Below, one piece after another: positions 35,884-43,874 of a DNA stretch of 64,000 bases (its first letter is position 1; every line of letters starts with the position of its first letter). Source of the DNA: Xanthomonas arboricola pv. populi (lineage in GTDB: Bacteria > Pseudomonadota > Gammaproteobacteria > Xanthomonadales > Xanthomonadaceae); assembly GCF_002939945.1 (NCBI RefSeq), contig NZ_MDEB01000001.1:558001-622000 (forward strand), given 5' to 3'. The notes beneath the pieces were generated by a model. The model was not told where the DNA came from. It did no database searches and saw nothing but the letters and a program-made list of their open reading frames with translations. The translations under genes were made by a program, and so were the position numbers.

Positions 35884-37752
35884 TCAGCGCGCCAGCAATT
35901 GGGTCACGGCCTCGGCAAGATCGCCGAAGGCCCGGTTCAAATCCGATCCGCCCGATGCGTTGGCACCGGGCTGCGGCTGGGTGCGCCCCTGCGCCGACAC
36001 GATCACCTTCAGTGAGCGCAGCAGCCGCGCTGCCACCGCCGCCTGCGGATTGCCGGCGCGCTGCGCCGCCAGCAGCGCCTGCAACGCCGGGTTGTCGAGA
36101 TTCAGATACAGCCGCTGGGTCTGCCGCGCTTCGATCCCCGCAGTGAACTGCCGGGCCAGCCGCAACGCAGCGGTGGACACGCGTTTGTCGTTCTCGTCCT
36201 GCTCCAGGCGGCGTTTCAATTCGGCCTCGCGGTCGGGCACCACCACCAACGGCAATGCCTCGGGGCTAAAGCGCGCCGGCACCAGCGCTTCGCCATCGCC
36301 CAGATGCTGTTCCAGCCAGGCCAGTTCGTCGGCCGGCAGCGTATCCAGCTGGAACAACTGCCGGTTGCCCTGCTCGGTGCCCAGCTCGACCAGGCGCACG
36401 CCCTTGGCCTGCGCCCAGCGGCGCAAGAACGGCACCACCGCGTAGCGGTTTCCGTAGGCCACAGGCACGCCCATCGCGCGGAACAGCATTTCTTCGAAGC
36501 CGCTGTCGCTGTCCAGGATCACATGCACCGCGCCACGCGCCGGCAACTGCTGCGCCGGCAGATCGCCCTGCGAGGTCGGCACCCGCACGTGTTCCATCAA
36601 CAACTCGAACAAGCGCTCGTCGCACAGCGCCGCGCCCAGCAATGCCTCGTTGTGCCGCAGCAGGATGCGCCGCCAGGCTTCCGGCTGCTGACGCGCCACA
36701 TCGGCCAGGCCCTGCACCAGCGCTTCGGACAGCGCGTGCTGCACGGCCGTATAGGTGGCATCGCGCTGCAGATCCTCGCGGCTGGCAGTGGGCGTCAAGC
36801 GATTGGATTCGATCACGCCACCGATAAAGCCCGCCCACGGCGGCAGCAGTTCGCGCGCGTTGTCGTCCAGCAGCATGCCGCGCAGGAACACCGACAGATT
36901 GCGGTTGTCGCTGGTGCCGTAGGTGGCCCCGTCCTGTACCCACAGCAGGCCGACCGCATCGCTGCCCTCCTCCGCACGCACCGGCATGCAGCACAAGGGT
37001 TCGAAGTTGCGCTCGAAACGCGCGGCAAACTCGCGTTGACGCCGCCAGGCCTGTACCGGATGCAACGGCACCGCATCGTGCATGCGCCACGGCGGCGGCT
37101 CGGGATTGATCGCCTGGGTATCGGTGCCGATCCAGATCGGCTCGCGCAACAGCGCGCAATAGCGCGACAGGATCTCGCGCAACCGTGCTTCCTGGGCCAA
37201 CGACAGATAGTCCTCGTGCAGTTCCAGCACCACTTCCGTTCCGACCTGCGCACGCGCCGGGATCGGACTCACGGTGTATTGCTCGGCATTGCTGGAGATA
37301 TAGCAATGCCCCAGCGTCGGGCTCTGGTAGGAGGTGGTGCGCACGGTGACGCGGCGCGCCAGCACGAAGGCCGACAGAAAGCCCAGCCCGAACATGCCGA
37401 TCAGGCCGCTGTCCTCATGCCCTCCCTGACGCAAGCCACGCGTATACCCCACGCCGACCGTGGCCAGATAGTCGTGAATTTCCTGCTGGGTCAGCCCGGC
37501 GCCGGTATCGATGATGCGCACGATGCCCTGGGCAGCATCGGCATGCACTTCGATGCGCGATTCGCCTTGCCAGCCGGGTTGTTCCAGACGGCGACGCAGG
37601 ATCGAGTCGTGCGCGTTCTGCACCAGCTCGCGCAGCGCGACCACCGGCGTGGAATACAGATGCTTGCTGAGGACGGACATCAGTCCGTTGAGATCGACGC
37701 CTGCGCGGCGGATCTGGGAGGCGTCCGTCGCCTCGGAGATGTGATCTTGCAT
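35884..37752 (-). CDS. Divergent Hsp90 (HtpG-like) chaperone
   Basis: An ATP-dependent chaperone of the Hsp90 family, 622 residues, close to HtpG length. The N-terminal ATPase motifs are recognisable but altered: RELVQNAHDS at 41-50 (HtpG has ELISNASDA), IDTGAGLTQQEI around Asp82, and GMFGLGFLSAFV at 119-130. The middle domain has RGMLLDDNARELLPPW and IESNRLTPTASREDLQRD near 320-360, as in HtpG. The C-terminal domain is poorly conserved and ends in an Ala/Leu-rich helix. The ATG at 37750-37752 fits family length. The divergence and dedicated TPR neighbour suggest a second, specialised Hsp90, not the housekeeping htpG. Confidence 0.88.
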   Translation of the reverse strand: MQDHISEATDASQIRRAGVDLNGLMSVLSKHLYSTPVVALRELVQNAHDSILRRRLEQPGWQGESRIEVHADAAQGIVRIIDTGAGLTQQEIHDYLATVGVGYTRGLRQGGHEDSGLIGMFGLGFLSAFVLARRVTVRTTSYQSPTLGHCYISSNAEQYTVSPIPARAQVGTEVVLELHEDYLSLAQEARLREILSRYCALLREPIWIGTDTQAINPEPPPWRMHDAVPLHPVQAWRRQREFAARFERNFEPLCCMPVRAEEGSDAVGLLWVQDGATYGTSDNRNLSVFLRGMLLDDNARELLPPWAGFIGGVIESNRLTPTASREDLQRDATYTAVQHALSEALVQGLADVARQQPEAWRRILLRHNEALLGAALCDERLFELLMEHVRVPTSQGDLPAQQLPARGAVHVILDSDSGFEEMLFRAMGVPVAYGNRYAVVPFLRRWAQAKGVRLVELGTEQGNRQLFQLDTLPADELAWLEQHLGDGEALVPARFSPEALPLVVVPDREAELKRRLEQDENDKRVSTAALRLARQFTAGIEARQTQRLYLNLDNPALQALLAAQRAGNPQAAVAARLLRSLKVIVSAQGRTQPQPGANASGGSDLNRAFGDLAEAVTQLLAR

Positions 37753-37972
37753 GATCGTTCGTCGTTTCCTTGGCCGCCACGCCCATCCTCGGACGCGCCG
37801 TCCTGGGTGGCAGTGCGAGCCATACAGGATAGCCGCAAGCCACGCCACACGCACGCGCGTCACACTATGGCTGCTTCCAGCGCGTGGCTGGGGTTCCGTC
37901 GCCACTGCAGCGCACCCTTGGGAAACGACGCGCCACGGCCTGCGTCGACGCACGGCCGTGGCGCGCAACGGC

Positions 37973-39403
37973 TTACCGCTGCAAGGTTTCCATCGGTGCC
38001 TCATTGAAATGCTGCCGATAGCCCTTGGCCAGGGCCGAGCGGCTGCCAACGCCCCAGCGGCTCGCCGCCTGCAGCACGCTGCCGCAGCCGCCTTCGGCCA
38101 GCAGTTCGTCGCGAATGCTCTGCATCCGGTAACGACGCAGCACCTGGGTCGGCGACAGCCCGGTGGCGGACTTGAACGCCTGCTGCAAGGCGCGCCCGGT
38201 CACGCCGATCTGCGCGGCCACCTCGTTGATCGACAGATCCGAGCGGTGCGCATTGGTGATCATGTAGGCGTAGGCGCGTCGGTACTTGGCCGGCAGCCGC
38301 GCGGAGATGTCGTCGCTGACATGTGCCGGCGTGCCGCTTTCCAACAGCCGCGGCGCCTGCACCTCGCTGCGCAGGCACTGCACCGCGCCCAACGCATACC
38401 GGTTGTACAGCAACAGCGCCTGCTCGGTCTTGCCCAGCGCCTGGCTGATCTTGGCCTGGCAATACTCGAACTCCAGATTCCAGCGCGGCGCGTGGTGCCG
38501 GCCGGCACCGGCCAGGGCGCGCTCTGCCAGATCGGCGCGTCCCACCGCCAATGCGGCAAGCGCCAGCTCCACCTGCGCATCCTGCCGGGCGCATGGCGGG
38601 CAACCGGTGGCGGCGGCCGGCAGCGCATCGATCTGCGCATCGAAACCGAAGGTGTCGCCACCGGCAATGCGCAGCAGATTACGCACGTGGCGCATGCGTT
38701 GTGCGAGCACCGGCATGCTCTCGGCCAGATCGGCGATGCAGGCGCGCAACTCGTTGGGCTCGAACGCGTGGGCCGCATCCTCCTGTCGCAGCGTGGCTTG
38801 CCAGAACACGTGGTCGCTCATCCGGTCGGCGCGACGGATGCGCAACTGCGCAATCATGTCCAGGCGCAGCGCGTTGGCGATGCGCAACCACTCGGTTGCG
38901 CCGCCGTCCAGTTCCGCCAGCACTTCGTTGGCCCGCTCCAACGTCTGCAGCGCCAGCGTGCTCTGGCCCAGATGGAAGTGGGTCATCGCCTTGCCCAGCA
39001 GGCTCTCCCCGCACAGGCAGGCCGGCGTCTCGCGGTCCATCGCCAGCTGTGCGAAGCAGTTCAATGCAGCACTCAGGCGGCGCTGGCTCAGCATCAACCA
39101 GGCGGTATTGCGGCAAGACAGTAGCCGCAGTTGGCGCTGATGCCCTCGCATTGCCTTCAAGGCGTGGCGATAGGCATCTTCGGCCTCCTCCTGATACTCG
39201 AGGATCAACAATGCATCGCCGCTGGCGCCGAGCAGGCTGACTTCATCGTCGGCGCCATCCGCGGCGGCCTGGCCGTCGCGGCGTTGTTGAAGATGTTGCA
39301 GACCTTGCGGCCAGGCACCAACCAGCATCCTGCTTGTATAGGTAGGAAGACGGTCTGCGTACGACAACGCAGAGATCGCCGCGAAGTAGGTTGGAAGGAT
39401 CAT
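37973..39403 (-). CDS. hrpX: AraC-type activator HrpX of the type III secretion regulon
   Basis: HrpX activates hrp operons and effector genes through plant-inducible promoter boxes and is itself controlled by HrpG. The start at 39401-39403 gives 476 residues, the length I recall for Xanthomonas HrpX, beginning MILPTYFAAISALSYADRLP. Residues 1-340 form a TPR-like regulatory region (HRQLRLLSCRNTAWLMLS, AMTHFHLGQSTLALQTLERA). The C-terminal 110 residues form the AraC DNA-binding domain (LSINEVAAQIGVTGRALQQAFK, LSPTQVLRRYRMQSIRDEL). It is related to Ralstonia HrpB. It is divergent from hrpG across an 839-base gap. Confidence 0.95.
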   Translation of the reverse strand: MILPTYFAAISALSYADRLPTYTSRMLVGAWPQGLQHLQQRRDGQAAADGADDEVSLLGASGDALLILEYQEEAEDAYRHALKAMRGHQRQLRLLSCRNTAWLMLSQRRLSAALNCFAQLAMDRETPACLCGESLLGKAMTHFHLGQSTLALQTLERANEVLAELDGGATEWLRIANALRLDMIAQLRIRRADRMSDHVFWQATLRQEDAAHAFEPNELRACIADLAESMPVLAQRMRHVRNLLRIAGGDTFGFDAQIDALPAAATGCPPCARQDAQVELALAALAVGRADLAERALAGAGRHHAPRWNLEFEYCQAKISQALGKTEQALLLYNRYALGAVQCLRSEVQAPRLLESGTPAHVSDDISARLPAKYRRAYAYMITNAHRSDLSINEVAAQIGVTGRALQQAFKSATGLSPTQVLRRYRMQSIRDELLAEGGCGSVLQAASRWGVGSRSALAKGYRQHFNEAPMETLQR

Positions 39404-40242
39404 GCCTGGCTCTCTCATAGGGGGGATGAGCAAAAACAACAATGCGCCGGTCTGGCTGGCGCAACCGATTGTATGCAGCGGATCCAATGGAATTTCTCAC
39501 TCGAAGGCACTAAGAAAATCAAAAATCCTCACTCTGTGGTCCGGCAAGCCAGTTACTCGGGGTGCAGATAAAGGGCACTTTTTGCATACCACCGGCGGTG
39601 GCGTGCACGAGACATTGCACGCCATGCGAAGCCGTACTGAAGACAAGACGGCAGCCCAAAGCGGAATCGTGGAGCCCACTCGAACGCCCGGACTCTGCGC
39701 GGCTTAACCATTGTCCTGGCATGACGTGCCAATGCTACGTGCACGGTATTTCAGTCAATGAAAGATGCACTTCAAAACGACAGCTACCGCGTTCCATTAC
39801 ATCGACGGATTGCCCCGATATTCCATGCGCGCTTCAAACGCGAGCAAATCGCAATACCGTGGTATAGACCTGGACACGCCATTTAATGGACTAGACGATC
39901 GCAGCTGTCGTCTTACCGGATCGACCTTCCGGCGCATTGTTCGATGTCGGAATTTTGTTAGTTACCCCGCCACGCATACCCTAGATGTAAGAGCTGCATT
40001 GCGCTTAAATGAGCGCACGTTAAAGCCGGCCAACCCAAAGCCGAAGAAAAGTACGCAGCAGTGAAACTTTCTGCCTCCGCAATGGTACATACCATTCGTC
40101 CGACCTCAGGTCGGATTCCCTGGCAGCCAAAGGCGATGGCGATGCACTTATCTATACATGCGGGTTTTGTATTGGCGCCTGCTGTCCGCAACAGGCATCC
40201 GACGTACGACTGGTACGTGTGCAGACATGGGAAGGCCGGCTG
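39404..40242. promoter_or_regulatory. Divergent hrpX-hrpG intergenic region
   Basis: An 839-base gap, visibly richer in A and T than its surroundings. It holds the promoters of both master regulators and the long hrpG leader. Frames of up to 101 codons exist on both strands but have no protein character. Two tandem perfect inverted repeats lie at 40081-40115. Confidence 0.7.
40081..40115. promoter_or_regulatory. Two tandem perfect inverted repeats upstream of hrpG
   Basis: AATGGTACATACCATT (40081-40096) and TCCGACCTCAGGTCGGA (40099-40115) are adjacent perfect palindromes 128-162 bases before the hrpG ATG. They could be operators, or hairpins if transcription starts upstream. RsmA is known to bind the hrpG 5' leader in Xanthomonas citri; a GGA lies at the 3' edge of the second hairpin. 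Confidence 0.55.
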
Positions 40243-41022
40243 ATGCACCGCAGCCTTCACAGCAAGCAAGGATCGGCTTTCCTGTTGACGCAGGACGCGC
40301 GTCTGGCATCGCAGGTCAAGGCGAGCCTCGCACCGCTCGCCCCGAGTTTTGCGGTGTTTTCCGACGAACTCGAACTTCTGCGCTCGCTGCGGCATTCCCC
40401 TTGCGAGCTGTTGGTCTTCGACGCGACCTGCGTCGCGTCGGACGACAGCTCGCTGCTGGCCTGGCAACGCTGCCACAGTGGACATCCCACACCGCTGATC
40501 GTGCTGGGGCGTTTCAACTGTGCCCACGACATTCTGGCCTGGTACCGCGCCGGCGCACACGATGTACTCGCCCTGCCGTTCAATTCCCACGAACTGCATG
40601 TGCGTGCGGCATTGGCGCTTTCGCCGGTGGCCGAGGCGTGCTCAGAGAGCCAGCAGCTGAGTGTTGGTCCATACCAATTGATTCGCGACGAAAATACCGT
40701 GTATCTGCACGGCAAGCCGATCGTGCTGACCGCACGCGAGTTCTCGATCGCCTGGCTGCTGTTTTCCAGCCCCGGCGTGTGTTTCCGCCGCTGCCAGTTG
40801 GCCAAGGCGGTCTGGGGTAGCCACACCGAGTTCACCGATCGCACGATGGAGCAGCACATCTACAAGCTGCGCAAGAAGCTGCAGCTGTGCAATCACAGCG
40901 GCATGGTGCGCATCAGAACCGTGTATTCGCATGGTTACAAGCTGGAACTTGCCACGCCTGACAAGGATGCGCCCGGCAAGGCCATCAGCCCCAGCACCGC
41001 CCATCATGCTGCGGCCTGTTGA
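40243..41022 (+). CDS. hrpG: OmpR-family response regulator HrpG
   Basis: HrpG sits at the top of the hrp cascade and switches on hrpX in the plant. The ATG at 40243 with GGGAAGG seven bases upstream gives 259 residues; an in-frame GTG at 40219 would give 267. The N-terminal receiver (about 10-120) is atypical: a candidate phosphoacceptor Asp60 lies in LLVFDATCVA, and the usual Lys-Pro region reads LALPFNSHEL. The C-terminal winged helix (about 135-240) has VLTAREFSIAWLLFSSPG and DRTMEQHIYKLRKKL, with the final VRIRTVYSHGYKLE. The weak receiver suggests unusual activation. Confidence 0.94.
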   Translation: MHRSLHSKQGSAFLLTQDARLASQVKASLAPLAPSFAVFSDELELLRSLRHSPCELLVFDATCVASDDSSLLAWQRCHSGHPTPLIVLGRFNCAHDILAWYRAGAHDVLALPFNSHELHVRAALALSPVAEACSESQQLSVGPYQLIRDENTVYLHGKPIVLTAREFSIAWLLFSSPGVCFRRCQLAKAVWGSHTEFTDRTMEQHIYKLRKKLQLCNHSGMVRIRTVYSHGYKLELATPDKDAPGKAISPSTAHHAAAC

Positions 41023-41440
41023 CCGATGTGAGCGCTGCAAAAGCGGCAGCGCAGCGATCGGCGTCGACCCGCGCTTGCGCGCCTGCTATCGGACCGTGCG
41101 TTGCAGTGAGTCGTCCGCCGCCATGCGTTGATCTGGTCAGGCATTAATTGGAAGAGGCGTTCGCCAGATCCCACGCCGAGTGGAAAAACGTATCCGCTAA
41201 ACAATTCAAGAATGTATTGAAAACACGAACAGACCCTTGGCGTATTGCCGGTCGACTGCTTGCTACGCCTTGGCGAGACGTGTAAGCCCTTGCGGGCGAT
41301 CAAAAATGGCCCAATCGAGCTGAATGCCGCACTTGTCCACGCGCGTGCTGGTGACAGCCTCCGCCGGCCGGCTCTCTCCAGAAACGACGATGGCGCGGAG
41401 GATTCCCCCGCGCCATTGTTCGATCAGGCCTTGCACCCGG
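41023..41440. other. Intergenic region after hrpG
   Basis: A 418-base gap between the convergent hrpG and DUF805 genes. The only structure seen is the hairpin at 41390-41416. Short frames here have no protein character. Confidence 0.5.
41390..41416 (-). terminator. Hairpin downstream of the DUF805 gene
   Basis: ATGGCGCGG pairs with CCGCGCCAT around a short loop, 24 bases after the DUF805 stop codon on the minus strand. No long T-run follows, so termination strength is uncertain; it may also serve hrpG, which converges here. Confidence 0.5.
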
Positions 41441-41827
41441 TTACTGCTTGGGATTCTCGCCATACTCGTTCGGGCCGGGCGTGCCTTCCAGGCACATGAA
41501 GACCAGCACGATGAACCCGCCGACGTAAGGCACCAGGCTGATCAGATAGAACCAGCCGGACTTGCCCTGGTCATGCAAACGACGCACGGTCACCGCAATG
41601 CTCGGCACAATCAGTGCCAGCACAACGATCACCATGACGGCAACGACCAGCCACGCCAGTGCACCAGGACCGTTCTCGCCGCCCATCAGTGCAACGGCGA
41701 TACCGAAAAGACTGCCCAATACCAGCAGGACGATCGCCTGCAGCAGCATGAACATCCAATATTCCCTGCGCCGCGAGCGGCCATTGAAGTCGGCGTAGCG
41801 CTTGAGTGGCAACAACATCCATTCCAT
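41441..41827 (-). CDS. DUF805 family membrane protein
   Basis: A 128-residue inner-membrane protein with about four hydrophobic segments. The DUF805 signatures are present: FNGRSRRREYWMFMLLQ near 14-30, TVRRLHDQGKSGWFYLISLVP near 80-100 and the C-terminal EGTPGPNEYGENPK. The ATG at 41825-41827 is preceded by AGGAG at a suitable distance; the longer frame upstream lacks homology. Function unknown. Confidence 0.9.
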   Translation of the reverse strand: MEWMLLPLKRYADFNGRSRRREYWMFMLLQAIVLLVLGSLFGIAVALMGGENGPGALAWLVVAVMVIVVLALIVPSIAVTVRRLHDQGKSGWFYLISLVPYVGGFIVLVFMCLEGTPGPNEYGENPKQ

Positions 41828-42135
41828 CGTGTTTCTCCTGGTGACGCGCAGTGAGCGCTGCCTGTGATCCGGTGCACAGCGCAACGGGCCGCGCATGTTG
41901 CCATAGCCGCCCCCTGATGAAAACGGTTTCTTACCGGCTAGCGGCATATCGCGACCCGCTGGCAGACGGACGGTCGCCGGAGCTGGCGGCAGCCAACCCG
42001 ACAACCTCGCTGATGCAATTGCGGCAGCGCGCTGCGTGCCGTCCTGCGCAGATGCGCGATCCACTCACCGCGTGCAGAGCGATGCCCTGTGCAGACAGTC
42101 GCTTCCATACCGCGCCGGCATCACTCGGCCGGGCA
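41828..42135. other. Intergenic region, no feature seen
   Basis: A 308-base gap between the DUF805 start and the radA stop, both on the minus strand. It should contain the DUF805 promoter; nothing specific was recognised apart from its ribosome site. Confidence 0.4.
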
Positions 42136-43527
42136 TCACTCGGCCGCCGCTTCCAGCGCCTGGCTCAGCCGCTCAACCGCGACGATCTCCATGCCCTTGA
42201 TGCTGGCGATCTTGGGCGCGTTGGCCTTGGGCACGATCGCGCGTTTGAAACCATGGGTGGCGGCCTCTTTCAGACGATCTTCGCCGTTGGGTACCGGCCG
42301 GATCTCGCCGGACAGCCCCACTTCGCCAAAGGCAATGGTCTTCTCGGACAGGGGCCGGTCACGCAGCGAGGACAGCACTGCCAGCAGCACCGGCAGATCG
42401 GCGGCGGTTTCCTGCACGCGGATGCCGCCAACCACATTGACGAATACGTCCTGATCGCCCACCACGATGCCGCCGTGGCGATGCAGCACCGCCAGCAGCA
42501 TCGCCAGCCGGTTCTGCTCCAGACCCACCGCCACGCGCCGCGGGTTGGACAGCGGCGAGGCATCCACCAGCGCCTGCACCTCCACCATCAGCGGCCGGGT
42601 GCCTTCGCGGGTGACCATCACGCAACTGCCCGGCTGCTGTGTGCTGCCGCCGGACAGGAAGATCGCCGACGGATTGGAGACTTCCTTGAGGCCTTTCTCG
42701 CCCATCGCGAATACGCCCAGCTCGTTGACCGCGCCGAAGCGGTTCTTGAACGCGCGCAACAGGCGAAACCGGCTACCGCTTTCGCCTTCGAAGTACAGCA
42801 CCGCATCGACCATATGCTCCAGCACGCGCGGGCCGGCGATGCCGCCTTCCTTGGTCACATGGCCGACCAGGAACACCGCGGTACCGGTCTCCTTGGCATA
42901 GCGCACAAGCCGCGCCGCGCTTTCGCGCACCTGGCTGACCGAGCCCGGCGCTGCAGTCAACGACTCGGTCCACAGCGTCTGTACCGAGTCGGCAACGATC
43001 AGCTTCGGGCGCGCCACGCTGGCATGCTGCAGGATGTTTTCGATGCCGGTTTCGGCCAGCGCGTTCAAGCCTTCCAACGGCAGATCCAGCCGCACCGCGC
43101 GCCCGGCCACCTGCGCCAGCGATTCCTCACCGGTGACGTACAGCACCGGCAGCGTACTGGCCATGCTCGCCAGCGCCTGCAGCAACAGCGTCGACTTGCC
43201 GATGCCCGGATCGCCACCGATCAACACCACCGCGCCCTCGACCAGACCGCCGCCCAGCACCCGATCGAACTCGCCGATACCGGTGGACACGCGCGCCTGC
43301 TCGGATTGCTGCACGTCCTTGAGTGCGGTGATCTTGGGCGCCTCGGCCTTGCCGGCCCAGCCGCTACGCCGCGATGCCGCAGGCGAGGCCTTGCCGCCGG
43401 GCGTGGCGCTTTCGAGCACGATCTCGCTGAGCGTGTTCCACACCCCGCACTCGGTGCATTGCCCTTGCCACTTGTTGTACTCGGCGCCGCACTCGCCGCA
43501 GACATAGGCCGTTTTCGCCTTCGCCAT
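42136..43527 (-). CDS. radA: DNA repair protein RadA
   Basis: RadA (Sms) is a RecA-related ATPase that promotes branch migration during recombinational repair. The 463-residue protein has the N-terminal C4 zinc finger (CGECGAEYNKWQGQCTECG), Walker A GDPGIGKSTLLLQ near residue 100, and the RadA-specific KNRFG motif in RAFKNRFGAVNELGVF. The C-terminal Lon-like domain carries VFVNVVGGIRVQETAADL. Length matches the family. It appears monocistronic, upstream of DUF805. Confidence 0.96.
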   Translation of the reverse strand: MAKAKTAYVCGECGAEYNKWQGQCTECGVWNTLSEIVLESATPGGKASPAASRRSGWAGKAEAPKITALKDVQQSEQARVSTGIGEFDRVLGGGLVEGAVVLIGGDPGIGKSTLLLQALASMASTLPVLYVTGEESLAQVAGRAVRLDLPLEGLNALAETGIENILQHASVARPKLIVADSVQTLWTESLTAAPGSVSQVRESAARLVRYAKETGTAVFLVGHVTKEGGIAGPRVLEHMVDAVLYFEGESGSRFRLLRAFKNRFGAVNELGVFAMGEKGLKEVSNPSAIFLSGGSTQQPGSCVMVTREGTRPLMVEVQALVDASPLSNPRRVAVGLEQNRLAMLLAVLHRHGGIVVGDQDVFVNVVGGIRVQETAADLPVLLAVLSSLRDRPLSEKTIAFGEVGLSGEIRPVPNGEDRLKEAATHGFKRAIVPKANAPKIASIKGMEIVAVERLSQALEAAAE

Positions 43528-43874
43528 CGTCAGTTAACCCATCGCTTCTGGAGCGACAGGATAGTCGGCGTTGGTCTCAGGATGCGCGACGCTGGCTCGG
43601 GAATCGGGAATCGGGAATCGGGAATCGGGAATCGGGAATCGTCCAGCTGACGCCGCCGCAGCAAGGAATGCAAGCACCCATTCCTGCGGCTGCGTTTTCA
43701 CCTGGGCGCGTCGATGACGCGGACTAGTCGGCTGGCGTGATGTCTCTCGATCGGCCGGCACTGGCCTTGGTACCGACGAAAAACCAGCGTCTGGAGCCGC
43801 ACGATCGCAACCGGTCATGCAGCGCCAGGTTTTGCCACTGCCCGCTCGAACGGCTCCGAGCGGGTGACCGCCGT
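43528..43874. other. Intergenic region with heptad array
   Basis: A 347-base gap between the M61 peptidase gene stop and the radA start. It contains the longest heptad array of the window at 43598-43641. No gene is seen. Confidence 0.55.
43598..43641. repeat. Six perfect copies of the heptamer CGGGAAT
   Basis: Six uninterrupted copies of CGGGAAT plus two further bases, upstream of radA. It is the most regular of the eight heptad sites in the window; the others are shorter or degenerate (1843-1872, 3253-3283, 8903-8928, 33466-33487, 51388-51412, 59559-59585, 59673-59689). Confidence 0.9.

Noticed and set aside
39562..40064. Short open frames between hrpX and hrpG (up to 101 codons)
   Set aside because: No ribosome site, no hydrophobic or domain pattern, overlapping frames on both strands; best read as regulatory DNA.
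40061..40243. 60-codon frame ending at hrpG
   Set aside because: It starts inside the AT-rich leader, covers the two palindromes and has no ribosome site; more likely untranslated leader.
41245..41499. 84-codon plus-strand frame after hrpG
   Set aside because: It crosses the DUF805 terminator hairpin and runs into that gene in antisense, with no homology.
43598..43641. Possible CRISPR array or minisatellite coding repeat
   Set aside because: The repeats are seven bases long with no spacers, so they cannot be CRISPR, and no frame through them belongs to a gene.
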